NCBI GenBank assembly: GCA_963809925.1
Contig: CAWELH010000005.1
Span: 1 to 64,000, forward strand
Direction of reading: 5' to 3'
Origin: DASQZK01 sp963809925
Lineage (GTDB): Bacteria; Bacteroidota; Bacteroidia; Bacteroidales; GCA-2748055
Length of the DNA: 64,000 nt
This document shows, piece by piece, positions 24,735 to 34,894 of this stretch (position 1 is its first letter; each line of letters starts with the position of its first letter). Under the pieces are notes generated by a model that saw only the letters and a program-made list of their open reading frames with translations, was not told the origin of the DNA and did not search any database. The translations under genes and the position numbers were made by a program.

Positions 24735-24750
24735 ATGAACTTTTATGCAA

Positions 24751-26552
24751 CCCCTCCGGGGTTGGGTGAAAGAACGCCACCTTACCACGGACGTGACCGT
24801 GGCTACTATAATGGAACCCTTTCAGGGTTTAGCAATTAGTTGCTTACCTTCCTTAAACGTTCACGACTTGTTAATGTGTTACCGAAATCCCTAACCCCCG
24901 ATGCCGTTCCATTATAGTCCACAATATTTATTGGAATGGTCGCACTCTACTAATGCGGCGCCCGCAATAATGTGATAACCGTATCCGCAATCCCCAACCC
25001 TGAAAGGGTTCCATTATAGTAGCCACGGTAACGTCCGTGGTACACAGGTAACGTAACACCGAACCCTGAAGAGGTTCCATTGTAGTAGCCACGGTTACGT
25101 CCGTGGTAAACTTGCAGCGTTACACCGAACCCTGAAGGGGTTCCATAATTGTCCACGATATTTATTGGAACGATCGCACCGTGTTAATGTGGCGCCCGCA
25201 GTAACGTAGTGACGCAATCCCCAACCCTGAAAGGGTTCCATTATAGTAGCCACGGTAACGTCCGTGGTGCACAGGTAACGTAACACCGAACCCTGAAAGG
25301 GTTTCATTATAGTAGCCACGGTTACGTCCGTGGTAAACAGGCAACGTAACACCCAACCCTGAAAGGGTTTCATTATAGTAGCCACGGTTACGTCCGTGGT
25401 AAACTTGCAGCGTTACACTGAACCCTGAAGGGGTTCCATTATAGTACATGATATTTATCTGAACAGTCAGACCGTGATAATACGGAGCCCGAAGTAAAGT
25501 GGTACCGGTACCCGGAATCCCCAACCCTGAAAGGGTTCCATTATAGTACATGATATTTATCTGAACAGTCAGACCGTGATAATACGGCGCCCGCAGTAAC
25601 GTAGTGCCGCAATCCCCAACCCTGAAAGGGTTTCATTATAGTAGCCACGGTAACGTCCGTGGTAAACAGGTAACGTAACAACGAACCCTGAAGAGGTTCC
25701 ATTATAGTAGCCACGGTAACGTCCGTGGTACACATGTAACGTAACACCGAACCCTGAAGGGGTTCCATTGTAATAGCCACGGTTACGTCCGTGGTAAACT
25801 TGCAGCGATACACTGAACCCTGAAGGGGTTCCAACATTGTCCTTGAAAGTTGTCTGAACGGTAGTGGCCGCAGTAACGTAGTGACGCAATCCCCAACCCT
25901 GAAAGGGTTCCATTATAGTAGCCACGGTTACGTCCGTGGTAAACAGGCAACGTAACACCCAACCCTGAAAGGGTTTCATTATAGTAGCCACGGTTAACGT
26001 CCGTGGTAACACATGTGCAGACATAACGCTGAACCCTGAAGGGGTTCCATTATAGTACATGATATTTATCTGAACAGTCAGACCGTGATAATACGGCGCC
26101 CGCAGTAACGTAGTGCCGCAATCCCCAACCCTGAAAGGGTTTCATTATAGTAGCCACGGTTACGTCCGTGGTACACAGGTAACGTAACACCGAACCCTGA
26201 AAGGGTTTCATTATAGTAGCCACGGTTACGTCCGTGGTAAACTTGCAGCGTTACACTGAACCCTGAAGGGGTTCCATTATAGTACATGATATTTATCTGA
26301 ACAGTCAGACCGTGATAATACGGCGCCCGCAGTAACGTAGTGCCGCAATCCCCAACCCTGAAAGGGTTTCATTATAGTAGCCACGGTAACGTCCGTGGTA
26401 CACAGGTAACGTAACACCCAACCCTGAAAGGGTTCCATTATAGTAGCCACGGTTACGTCCGTGGTAAACTTGCAGCGTTACACTGAACCCTGAAGGGGTT
26501 CCATTATAGTAGCCACGGTTACGTCCGTGGTAAACATGTAACGTAACACCGC
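24751..26552. repeat. Array of ~66-bp double-hairpin repeats (21 direct copies plus 1 inverted)
   Basis: The unit is AACCC-TGAA-GGGTT (hairpin 1), TTCCATTATAGTAG, CCACGG-TTACGT-CCGTGG (hairpin 2) and a spacer such as TAAACTTGCAGCGTTACAC or TACACAGGTAACGTAACAC. Hairpin 1 starts at 24996, 25062, 25128, 25223, 25289, 25355, 25421, 25523, 25618, 25684, 25750, 25815, 25895, 25961, 26031, 26127, 26193, 26259, 26354, 26420 and 26485. An inverted copy lies at about 24778-24832. About every three units the second hairpin is replaced by another ~95-bp spacer (ACATGATATTTATCTGAACA...GCGCCCGCAG), itself repeated. No credible gene lies within. It ends 5 bases before the stop codon of the GH28-like gene. 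Confidence 0.92.
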
Positions 26553-26556
26553 ACCG

Positions 26557-28125
26557 TTATTTTGTAGTTTCAAAAGTTATATAGGATGCGAAAGGATTTA
26601 TATCAAAACGGCCCTCTGTTGCATCCTTAATGTATTGACCATCTATCTTAAGGTCGATAAAATGGACACCGTCTATACTTCTATCTGAATCATAACCCCA
26701 AATGTAATTATCCAGACTGTTAAGACTCGTATTTAAGCTGATCCGATTAAAAGTAATATTTTGTATAGACTGACCCGGAGATACATTAAAGACAGACTGC
26801 AATATACTCAGTGAAATGAGATTTGTTGCTTTACCTAATTTATCAACCCGGATATCTTCAAAAATTATGTCCTTTGCCGTGGCTTCATCTCCAAGGTTAA
26901 TCGCCAATACTCCTTTTGCCCAGTCAGCATTGTAATTTTCGCAATAAAGGACATCAATATTTTTTATAATGATATTATCGTATGTTTTGTCAGAATTGCT
27001 GAAAGACTCCGGCCCAATTAATACCGATCTTCCCTGATCAGTCCAAAAAATGCAATCCTGCACGGTAATGCCATGACTTCCCCGTGAATTGCTACTTCCC
27101 CCAATTCCATACGCCAATTTTATCGAGATACCATCGTCGTAATTTCGGATATAACAGTTTTTGATCATGACCTGGCTTGAACAAACCGGATCTATACCAT
27201 CCGTGTGCGTTCCATAGCCTACAATTTTTAGATTATCACATACAACATTGGAACAAGTATATAAAACAACATTCCAGGAAACGCTGTTAAGAAGCGTAAT
27301 GCCGCTGATGTTGACATTTGTTGAATTATCGATAGTGATCAATTTTTCGTCCCCGAAAGTGTGGTCTGTAAACATCTCACCGCTTAGAATCCCATGACCT
27401 GCTATCGTGATATCTTTTGCACCGATCGCACTGATTTTTCCAAATAATATCGCACCTCCGTCAATATACACCGTTTCATGATCGTGAAGAATCAGCGTAC
27501 CTGTTCCATCCGGTCCAATTTTATGAATGCCGGGCCCAAAATACAAGGGTGAATATTTACTAATATCAATACTATCGGGTATATCAGCAAATATCATGAG
27601 GTTTGCAGAAAAATTGTCAGGTAATTCTACACACAGTTTTTGAGGTGACGTCAGAGAAAAGGTAATGGCTTTGCCATCAACAACCGGTAAAACACCAGCC
27701 ATTTCAGGACGAATTTGAGCTCCTGCCATCGAACCATCCTTTTTTTCCACCTTAACTTCTATCTTTTTTGAAAAATCAGATACAAACGAAACAAGAGCCA
27801 TCCTCCCCGCTCCACTGACTCCATACCTTGCTTCATATTCAAACAAATTAATCCACTCTCCGCCCTCGTATCTTACATGAACTGAGTAGTTTGTGTTGCC
27901 CTTTGCCTCCGCAGGAGCTTCAAATACAGTCAATGCCGGTTCCGCGATTGAAGTGGCAAATGTATCTACCTCAATGGAATCACCCGTTGAACCATTTGAT
28001 GTTGTATCAATTGGATTTATATTCGGATCCGGACCATGTGGATCCATTTTATGACAGTAAACGGACAGAAAAAGCACTGAAAGTAAGACCGCCAGTACTT
28101 GAACTGAATAACGTTTTTTTTTCAT
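26557..28125 (-). CDS. Secreted GH28-like parallel beta-helix glycosidase
   Basis: A protein of 522 residues from ATG 28125 (MKKKRYSVQVLAVLL; 17 further in-frame codons upstream are unlikely). A hydrophobic leader ends near VYCHKMD and is followed by a Pro/Thr/Ser linker and a small beta domain. From about residue 195 the protein has a right-handed beta-helix with the GH28-type acid cluster: HTDGID, then RNYDDGISIK and GSHGITV. These fit the NTDG, DD and GHG motifs of polygalacturonases, though the final RIK is not obvious. It probably cuts a uronic-acid-containing polysaccharide in the periplasm or at the surface. Its 3' end abuts the repeat array. Confidence 0.78.
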   Translation of the reverse strand: MKKKRYSVQVLAVLLSVLFLSVYCHKMDPHGPDPNINPIDTTSNGSTGDSIEVDTFATSIAEPALTVFEAPAEAKGNTNYSVHVRYEGGEWINLFEYEARYGVSGAGRMALVSFVSDFSKKIEVKVEKKDGSMAGAQIRPEMAGVLPVVDGKAITFSLTSPQKLCVELPDNFSANLMIFADIPDSIDISKYSPLYFGPGIHKIGPDGTGTLILHDHETVYIDGGAILFGKISAIGAKDITIAGHGILSGEMFTDHTFGDEKLITIDNSTNVNISGITLLNSVSWNVVLYTCSNVVCDNLKIVGYGTHTDGIDPVCSSQVMIKNCYIRNYDDGISIKLAYGIGGSSNSRGSHGITVQDCIFWTDQGRSVLIGPESFSNSDKTYDNIIIKNIDVLYCENYNADWAKGVLAINLGDEATAKDIIFEDIRVDKLGKATNLISLSILQSVFNVSPGQSIQNITFNRISLNTSLNSLDNYIWGYDSDRSIDGVHFIDLKIDGQYIKDATEGRFDINPFASYITFETTK

Positions 28126-28163
28126 TTTACAAATGTTAATTGTCGAATTATACGTTAGAGTAT

Positions 28164-28979
28164 TTACGGCAAACAACCAATCTTCGATTTTCCGACCACC
28201 ATCTCATCAATCCATAACTTTTGATTATTGTCTAAAAGTCCGGGACCAAAATACGGTGCCATCAAAAACTGATTAATTTTCATCCCCGGGAAATCCGTCG
28301 AGCGCAATATCACATCGGTATGCTCAATGACTAACCGGCCATCGAACCATCCTCTGAGAATGCCATCCTGATTTGGAATGTCATTGGTCATATCCAGACT
28401 ATTCAATTTGAAGTATGCCTCAATACAATGCCATTCCGTATCGTCGAAAAGAACCTCATCACTATCATACAATTTGCCGTTGTATCCGCCTTTTAATTCT
28501 CCCTGTGTCAAACCATGAGGCATATCCTTGTTTTGAATGTCGGTAGCTCCCAGACGGAGTTTTCCGTTTACCGGCTCAATATACAGGGTGAGATGACTGG
28601 CAGCCGGTCCGTGGTACGCTGAATTTTCCGTTGTCATAAAATGAGTAAGATGAGGATGATAATTTCTGCCACTCCATTGCCAGCCTTCTGACAGTTTCAG
28701 ATAAAACCGAATGTAAACCTCATTCACAGGTTCAAGAAGGTGCCTTTGATGAGAAGAGCCATGAACCGTCTGGTCTCCTTTAACCCATTCATACTCAATG
28801 CAGCCCTCCCCTTTCCGGGAATCATCCGCAATTCTGCAGCCGGTACCATCATACCAGCCTCTGCTTTCCAGATTTGCATCATCGAATGATTCGCTGAAAA
28901 GGATATCATCTCTCGTCTGGCCGGTACGAAATAAAACCGAACTTATCCCGACAAAGGCAATCAATATTATTTTTTGCAT
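28164..28979 (-). CDS. Secreted concanavalin A-like (jelly-roll) protein, putative polysaccharide lyase
   Basis: The protein has 271 residues. A signal peptide (MQKIILIAFVGISSVLFRTG) is followed by a single beta-rich domain: FSESFDDANLESRGWYDG, EYEWVKGDQ, VYIRFYLKLSEGWQWSG, EWHCIEAYFKLN, GWFDGRLVIEHTDV, DEMVVGKSKIG. The pattern matches ConA-like lectin/glucanases and resembles polysaccharide lyases of the PL14/PL20 kind, which I cannot decide. It is upstream of, and on the same strand as, the GH28-like gene (38-base gap to its start), so both may serve the same substrate. Confidence 0.65.
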   Translation of the reverse strand: MQKIILIAFVGISSVLFRTGQTRDDILFSESFDDANLESRGWYDGTGCRIADDSRKGEGCIEYEWVKGDQTVHGSSHQRHLLEPVNEVYIRFYLKLSEGWQWSGRNYHPHLTHFMTTENSAYHGPAASHLTLYIEPVNGKLRLGATDIQNKDMPHGLTQGELKGGYNGKLYDSDEVLFDDTEWHCIEAYFKLNSLDMTNDIPNQDGILRGWFDGRLVIEHTDVILRSTDFPGMKINQFLMAPYFGPGLLDNNQKLWIDEMVVGKSKIGCLP

Positions 28980-29117
28980 AATCGTGTTGAATTAAAAGTT
29001 TATCCTCTTGATATAACAGCACATATTCAAAATCATCTTTTTCCAGGAGCCAAAAACTGATGGTGAAATTAGAGAATAAATTTTAATCCTCGAAAGAAAT
29101 CATAACACTTCGAACAC

Positions 29118-31844
29118 TCACCACTCTGGCAAAATACATTTCAGGCTTCGCTGATGAAGCACTTTCTGATAATCCACCAGTGAACGCCTCATGACCATCG
29201 AGTTACCACTATGGCAGGTTAAACATGCACCAACTGTAAGGATCTTTTTCTGCATTTCAATATCAAACGGTACTACATTTGTCCGGGTAGAAACAACACC
29301 TGTCCTGTTCATAAGAAATCCTGTCCATGCGTCACCCGGCAACCCGTCATTCGGATCGTCTTCGTAAAGCGGCTCAAAGGTCCAGTTCCCCTTTCCTTTT
29401 TCAACCTGATAAGCAAGTTCGCCTTCACCGTAGCCCAGTGCAACCGGGTTATTATGGCAGCTCTTGCAGTCACGTCCTTCGGCAGCTGTAGTATGTGGAG
29501 CAACCGGCGCAAAGAAACGGTGAAAAATCACTGAATCTCCCTTTTCATGTGTAAATGATCTTTTGTCAATGGTAAGAACCATGCCGGGACTAACCGGAAT
29601 GACTTCTTTCTGATTTCCGTCCGTCCGAATCCCAAGTGCGGGTTTTACAGCTGAATAACTTCCAATATATTCTTCCCAGCTACCTTTGATTTCCTTATTC
29701 TTCACCATGTCGTAACCAGTTATATCCGTATCGAAAGTATTATGGCAACCGATACAAGACGGGGCCCATGAACTGTGACAGCTGGAACATGAGAGGCCGG
29801 CATGTGCGTTATCGCGTGTGCAAACAGCGGCCGGCGGTTTCATAACCATCTTTTTAGTCGTGTTTTTGGTGAGGAAATATGCGGAATCTTTCTCAAAAAA
29901 CGTATTGATCAAAGCATGTCTGTGCCTATGTGTTTTCAGGAATTGTCTGTCGTTAATACTCCCAAATCGCAATGAAGCGATGATCGCTGATTCATAGTCC
30001 AGATCCGCGGTACCAATGGTTAATGGTTTACCATCAAAATGGCAGTCAATGCATTGGACATCCTCCTGATCCTCCTCATGTGCATAGAGTTTCCCATCGC
30101 CCATCAGTTCGTAGGAATTATGACAGTCGATACATTCCAGTCCCAGTTTATGGTGTACATCTTCAGGTTCCCTGGTAAATACGCGGCTTCCCTCGACCAG
30201 CCGGTATGTGAGACTGTCGGTTATCCGGTCCGTTTCTATGGTCGTTTCATGCCATCCCTGGTAATTGGCAGATATTCGTCCGGAGCGGCTGTGACAGCCA
30301 AAACAATGGTTATCCGATACCGCCAGACTCACTGAGGGATGCACTTTCATTATGAGGCCGGAATTTTGGGCCAGCGCTTTTTCAGCTTCCGGGCTATAAT
30401 TCAGGTGACAGGCCAGGCATCCTCCACCCCTGCTCATCTCATTTACCGCACCAAATTCTGTTTTCGGATTCCCCAGATGGCATCGCACACACAGATTTTT
30501 CAAGTGCATATCGGCGGCAGATTTTCCCAGGTGATGAACATCGGTCAGAACGTCGGGGTTGCTTTGCTCGTTGAACACGAAGCGGTCAACGCTGATCATT
30601 CCGCTGAGGGTTGACATAAGTCCGGTCGGCAGGCGTCCGGCAATATCTGGGTGACACTGGCTGGTTCCACAGGTTTGTCCGGCTTTTGCCAGGTTTCCGG
30701 GAATCAGGATCATATTCCGGTGCGCCTGGGATTTGGCTGTCGCGAACGGATCTCCACCATGACAGGAAAAACATCCGACAACCTCAGGTTTGTGGGAATC
30801 CGTAAATCCGGTAGTTTCTTTATGGCAGGCCAGGCAGCTTTCTTTCCTTCCCATAATTACCGGAGAACCAGATGCATCTTCAATACTAAAATCTGGTGAG
30901 AAATTTACCCGTGGTGACTTGAAATTATGGAGAACCATATATTGATAATCCGGGGAACCCGGAGCTGACCAGGTCCAACCTTCACCCCTGAAAAACAGCC
31001 CGACAACTGTCAGTATCAAATAAAACCCCGTAAAAACCAACAGGCTTCTCTTGCTCACCAGAACAGCTTTACCTTTTCCCGCATTTACGATATACATCAA
31101 TATCAGTACCGCCAAAAATAGTAACAACGACCATTCGGGATGACTCAGCCAATGCAGTATTTCCTGAAATCCAACGAAATACCACGGACCTTTGACCGTA
31201 GGATTGAGGCTGTCGTGCAGCGGTGCACTAAAGAAACAACTCACTATTACTAAAGCTAAAAAAGAAAGAATGAAGTCGCGGGCAGGTGGCCAGAATTTCC
31301 GGCTGTGCTCAACCATAATGATGGAAACAAAAACAGTAAATGTAGCAATGTGGTGCACATAAATGAGCTGGAAACTGCCGGAATCACCAAGCAATGAATA
31401 TGCCAGTGTCGTCCCTATGACAGGAATGCGTTGCACCAGAGTCTCGAGTATCTGTCGTGCCTGCAGGCTGTCAGCGTCACCTTTCAACAGAAACCCCGTA
31501 ATCATTGCCAGAAAAATAATCAAAACGCCTGCGCTTAGCCGCCAGGCCATTCCTTTTTTCATACCGATCTTTTCTTTAAAATGAAAATGATCATAGATAT
31601 GTATCAGGCTGAAAATCAAAAAGAACTGGGCACTCCAAAAATGTAGGTTCCGTATTAAGGATGCCCAGGGATTGCTAACCATAAATCCACTGATGCTTAA
31701 ATAGGGTGTTTTAACATCGAACGGGATGGCGAGCAGTACTCCCGATGCAATAACGACCCAGAACATTGACAATGCTACTGTCCCAAAGGTCAGTTGGGTC
31801 CTGTCCCCGGTGGTGTTAACCTGTAATTTCGATGTGAGTCCCAT
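29118..31844 (-). CDS. Cytochrome b fused to a 12-haem cytochrome c
   Basis: The protein has 908 residues. Residues 1-290 are a full cytochrome b/b6-like core. It has haem-ligand pairs His68/His82 and His164 or 165/His180, then the subunit-IV-like KGPWYFVGFQEILHW and the Qo motif as PEWS (236-239, usually PEWY). After a final helix the periplasmic part (about 290-908) carries eleven CxxCH motifs starting at 338, 359, 453, 477, 515, 572, 599, 687, 698, 794 and 875, plus one CX4CH at 393. Together with the Rieske protein, whose gene overlaps by 29 bases, it likely oxidises menaquinol and passes electrons to a periplasmic acceptor. The fusion replaces the separate cytochrome c1/f of standard bc complexes. 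Confidence 0.92.
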   Translation of the reverse strand: MGLTSKLQVNTTGDRTQLTFGTVALSMFWVVIASGVLLAIPFDVKTPYLSISGFMVSNPWASLIRNLHFWSAQFFLIFSLIHIYDHFHFKEKIGMKKGMAWRLSAGVLIIFLAMITGFLLKGDADSLQARQILETLVQRIPVIGTTLAYSLLGDSGSFQLIYVHHIATFTVFVSIIMVEHSRKFWPPARDFILSFLALVIVSCFFSAPLHDSLNPTVKGPWYFVGFQEILHWLSHPEWSLLLFLAVLILMYIVNAGKGKAVLVSKRSLLVFTGFYLILTVVGLFFRGEGWTWSAPGSPDYQYMVLHNFKSPRVNFSPDFSIEDASGSPVIMGRKESCLACHKETTGFTDSHKPEVVGCFSCHGGDPFATAKSQAHRNMILIPGNLAKAGQTCGTSQCHPDIAGRLPTGLMSTLSGMISVDRFVFNEQSNPDVLTDVHHLGKSAADMHLKNLCVRCHLGNPKTEFGAVNEMSRGGGCLACHLNYSPEAEKALAQNSGLIMKVHPSVSLAVSDNHCFGCHSRSGRISANYQGWHETTIETDRITDSLTYRLVEGSRVFTREPEDVHHKLGLECIDCHNSYELMGDGKLYAHEEDQEDVQCIDCHFDGKPLTIGTADLDYESAIIASLRFGSINDRQFLKTHRHRHALINTFFEKDSAYFLTKNTTKKMVMKPPAAVCTRDNAHAGLSCSSCHSSWAPSCIGCHNTFDTDITGYDMVKNKEIKGSWEEYIGSYSAVKPALGIRTDGNQKEVIPVSPGMVLTIDKRSFTHEKGDSVIFHRFFAPVAPHTTAAEGRDCKSCHNNPVALGYGEGELAYQVEKGKGNWTFEPLYEDDPNDGLPGDAWTGFLMNRTGVVSTRTNVVPFDIEMQKKILTVGACLTCHSGNSMVMRRSLVDYQKVLHQRSLKCILPEW

Positions 31845-32208
31845 CAGACGTAATTTTAGAAGGTATCTTCACAAGGCTTTCCCAGGCAGGTCCCTTAACC
31901 ACATTTCCATCAAGATCGTATTCCGAACCATGACACGGACAAACAAGCTTGCCCTTCTCTGTTTTGTTGATCACGCAGCCCAGATGCGTACAATGTGCAG
32001 AAAAGACAGTCGTTTTTTCGTTATGCTTAATGATCAGGTAATTATCGATAAAAGTGACTTGCTTATTTTCATTCAAAGGTAAAATACGTATTTTCTCTTT
32101 CTTCATTTCCAAATGGTCATGGATCAGCTTGTCCCAGGCAAAAACAAACATCGCAACGATGCCGATCATTGCCAGACGAAAAAAAGAACGTCTGCCCACT
32201 TTTTCCAT
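31816..32208 (-). CDS. Rieske [2Fe-2S] protein of a quinol oxidase (bc-type) complex
   Basis: A protein of 130 residues from ATG 32208 (MEKVGRRSFFRLAMIGIVAMF). A longer frame begins at 32349, but its first 47 residues are cysteine-rich and without a helix. A twin-Arg-like GRRSFF and one N-terminal membrane helix anchor it. The cluster motifs are CTHLGC (73-78) and CPCHGS (90-95), with the usual acidic/Gly PA-type segment KGPAWESL after them. The 3' end overlaps the cytochrome b/c gene by 29 bases, so both are co-translated and belong to one complex. Confidence 0.93.
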   Translation of the reverse strand: MEKVGRRSFFRLAMIGIVAMFVFAWDKLIHDHLEMKKEKIRILPLNENKQVTFIDNYLIIKHNEKTTVFSAHCTHLGCVINKTEKGKLVCPCHGSEYDLDGNVVKGPAWESLVKIPSKITSDGTHIEITG

Positions 32209-32638
32209 TTCCTCAAATTTTGTTGTAAAATTAATCAAATGAGATCCACAATTAATCCGGAAAGATTTATCTGGAATTCCCGGACAAAACAAAGGTTCAG
32301 CTGACTCACTTAAAAAGCGTCTGTAACCACAAACGCATAGTTTGAACAAATATTAAAATTCAAAGTGAGTCAAACATAATATAAAAAGCCATAACTCGCT
32401 ATTTATAACCTCTTTAAATTAGCTCTCCTGATTATTTTTTAAAACATGTTGCGCAGATGACTTTTTGTTTTATAAATAACTAATATGCAATAATGTAGAT
32501 ATTTAGACATCCCTTTTTATCATTAATAAGGTCGCCATTTATCTCTAATATCCAAAAATGTATGTATTTAGGGAGAAGTAATTTTTTTTAGATTTGCTGA
32601 GTGTTATATTTTTAGCAAGTACAATAAACTAGTCGTGA
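32209..32638. other. Divergent promoter region between the Rieske/cytochrome and Psr operons
   Basis: The 430 bases separate two respiratory operons transcribed outward. The stretch is very AT-rich from 32340 on. No exact TAnnTTTG is visible for either side; TATATTTT at 32605-32612 is the closest to a -7 box for the Psr operon. No gene is seen. Shared control of the two operons is plausible. Confidence 0.4.
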
Positions 32639-34894
32639 ATGAAAACCAGACGTGAATTCATCAAAATTTCAACGGTCGGAGCCGGAGCTGCTGCACTGGG
32701 ATTGAATGCCTTTGGTGCTGGAGTGTTCAAGTGGATCGGGTCAAAGGCGATAGACGCAGTAAGCGATGAAGATCTGACTCCGTTTCCAACCTATTGCGAA
32801 GTTTGTTTCTGGAAATGTGCCGGATGGACCTATGTAGATAAAAGCGGCAAAATCAGAAAAATAGTAGGCAATGTGGACGATCCTCACAGCAATGGGCGTT
32901 TGTGCCCCCGGGGTACCGGAGGAGTAGGCATGTATTATGATGAAGACCGGCTGAAAACACCATTAATCAGGGAAACCGGGAAAGATGGCTCTCAATATTT
33001 CAGGGAAGCTTCATGGGAAGAGGCTCTCGATATGGTGGCAAATAAGATGAAAGAGGTTAAAGAGAAGTACGGGCCCGAAGCATTTGGCTTATTTAACCAC
33101 GGGAATCCCGGAGCCCACCTCGAACATCTGTTGCGTGCCTATGGTTCGGAAACCAATGCTGAACCGGCGTATGCCAACTGTCGTGGCCCACGATCGACAG
33201 CTTATTATTCCACATTTGGTGCATTCATCGGTTCGCCGGAAAATACAGACATCCGTGACACACAATGTTTGGTTTTAATCGGATCACACATTGGTGAAAA
33301 CATGCACAATTCCCAGGTTCAGGAAATGTCTGCAGCCATCGACAACAAAGCGACAATTATTACGGTTGATCCCCGGTTTTCAACGGCAGCAGGACATTCC
33401 ACCTTTTGGTTGCCAATAAAACCATCCACCGATATTGCTTTACTCATGGCGTGGATACATGTGTTAATTTATGATAATTTATACAATAAGGATTTTGTAG
33501 AGAAATATACATTTGGCTTTGATCTCCTCAAGAAACATGTAAAAAATATGACCCCTGAGTGGGCATTTGGCATTACCGATATTGAGCCGGATGTTATTCG
33601 AAAAACGGCCAGAGCCATGGCGGGAGCAGCTCCAGCAGTTGTAATACATCCAGGACGACACACCGTGTGGTATGGCGATGATACCCAAAGGGAAAGGGCA
33701 ATGGCTATATTAACTGCCTTGTTGGGTGCCTGGGGAAAAAGAGGTAGTTTGTACCTTCCCGAAGCTGTCAGTCTTCCAAAATTTCCGCAACCGGAATATC
33801 CAGAGCCGGAATGGGCATGGAAAGATCTCAACGAAGGTAAATATCCGTTGGCAACGATGGGAATTACAACTGAATTGTTGAAAGCATCCATTCCACGACT
33901 AAATTACAAGCATCAGGTAAAAGCATGGCTGGTTGCCGGAACGAATCTGCCACTCTCAATGCCAAATAAAAAGTTGTTTAAGGAAGCTACTGATTCCGTC
34001 GAATTCATTGCTGTCATGGACACCATGCCGATGGAAGTAACCGGATACGCCGATGTTATTTTACCGGAAGCAACGTATCTTGAAAGATATGATTTTCTGA
34101 GGGCAGCTCAAAACCGCACCCCGAATATTGCGCTTCGCATGCCTGCTGTTGAACCCAAATACGATTCAAAACCAGCCTGGTGGATTACGAAACAAATTGG
34201 TGAGCGGCTGGGGCTTCATGAATATTTTAATTACAATGATTATTCTGAGGTGATCGACTGGCAATTGAAGCAGTTAGGCACCTCGTTGGAAGAGATGAAA
34301 AAAATCGGAGTAAAATCATTCCCAAGGAAAAGTGGCCCTCTCTATTTGGGTGAAAACGAAGATTTTACATTTAATACAAATACCGGAAAAATTGAATTGT
34401 ATTCTATTGATTTCGCTGATAAAGGTTTTGATCCGCTTCCGGTTTACACTCCACACCCCGAACCTCCGCAAAATTTCTACAGGCTGATATACGGACGTGC
34501 GCCGGCGCATACCTTTAGTCGAACATCCAACAATCATAATTTATGGGATCTGATGAGTGAAAACAGTGTGTGGGTGAATCCCAAAGTCGCTCATTTATGG
34601 GGTCTGAAAAAAGGTCAAAAAGTATGGCTAAAAAACCAGGACGGGGCGGTTACCTCTTTCCCTGTTGCTGTTCGTGTCACAGAAAGGATCAGATGGGATT
34701 CGGTTTATATGGTTCATGGTTTCGGTCATTCTGATAAAAAATTGTCACGTGCTTATGGCAACGGGGCAAGTGATGAAGAGATGATCACTAATGTTGCTGT
34801 TGATCCCATAATGGGGGGAGCCGGAATGAGAGGAAATTTTGTTACCTTTTTGAAAGAAGATCCTGCAATTAAAAAAGAGGAGGTTAAAGCATGA
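32639..34894 (+). CDS. psrA: Molybdopterin oxidoreductase catalytic subunit, PsrA/PhsA-like
   Basis: The protein has 751 residues. The twin-arginine signal (TRREFIK, hydrophobic to residue 30) sends the folded protein to the periplasm. A [4Fe-4S] site follows: Cys53, Cys56, Cys60 and Cys89 (CEVCFWKC...LCPRG). Cys181 in AYANCRGPR is placed to ligate molybdenum, as in polysulfide, thiosulfate and related reductases. The C-terminal molydopterin dinucleotide-binding part includes YGRAPAHTFSRTSNNHNLWDL. With the Fe-S subunit (4-base overlap) and the NrfD-like membrane subunit it forms a PsrABC-type enzyme. Downstream sulfur-handling genes favour polysulfide, thiosulfate or tetrathionate as substrate over arsenate. 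Confidence 0.9.
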   Translation: MKTRREFIKISTVGAGAAALGLNAFGAGVFKWIGSKAIDAVSDEDLTPFPTYCEVCFWKCAGWTYVDKSGKIRKIVGNVDDPHSNGRLCPRGTGGVGMYYDEDRLKTPLIRETGKDGSQYFREASWEEALDMVANKMKEVKEKYGPEAFGLFNHGNPGAHLEHLLRAYGSETNAEPAYANCRGPRSTAYYSTFGAFIGSPENTDIRDTQCLVLIGSHIGENMHNSQVQEMSAAIDNKATIITVDPRFSTAAGHSTFWLPIKPSTDIALLMAWIHVLIYDNLYNKDFVEKYTFGFDLLKKHVKNMTPEWAFGITDIEPDVIRKTARAMAGAAPAVVIHPGRHTVWYGDDTQRERAMAILTALLGAWGKRGSLYLPEAVSLPKFPQPEYPEPEWAWKDLNEGKYPLATMGITTELLKASIPRLNYKHQVKAWLVAGTNLPLSMPNKKLFKEATDSVEFIAVMDTMPMEVTGYADVILPEATYLERYDFLRAAQNRTPNIALRMPAVEPKYDSKPAWWITKQIGERLGLHEYFNYNDYSEVIDWQLKQLGTSLEEMKKIGVKSFPRKSGPLYLGENEDFTFNTNTGKIELYSIDFADKGFDPLPVYTPHPEPPQNFYRLIYGRAPAHTFSRTSNNHNLWDLMSENSVWVNPKVAHLWGLKKGQKVWLKNQDGAVTSFPVAVRVTERIRWDSVYMVHGFGHSDKKLSRAYGNGASDEEMITNVAVDPIMGGAGMRGNFVTFLKEDPAIKKEEVKA

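Noticed and set aside
24950..26287. Several minus-strand open frames of 68-163 codons within the repeat array
   Set aside because: They are translations of the repeat unit (YYNGTPSGFGVTLQVYHGR-type) and arise because the unit length is a multiple of three; no start signals or non-repeat sequence.
24751..26552. Possible CRISPR array because of many regularly spaced repeats
   Set aside because: The repeats contain two internal hairpins, the sequences between them are themselves repeated, and no Cas gene is nearby.
32639..34894. Respiratory arsenate reductase
   Set aside because: The region around the putative Mo-ligand (NCRGPR) and the sulfur-related neighbours fit polysulfide or thiosulfate-type enzymes better; no ars genes are present.
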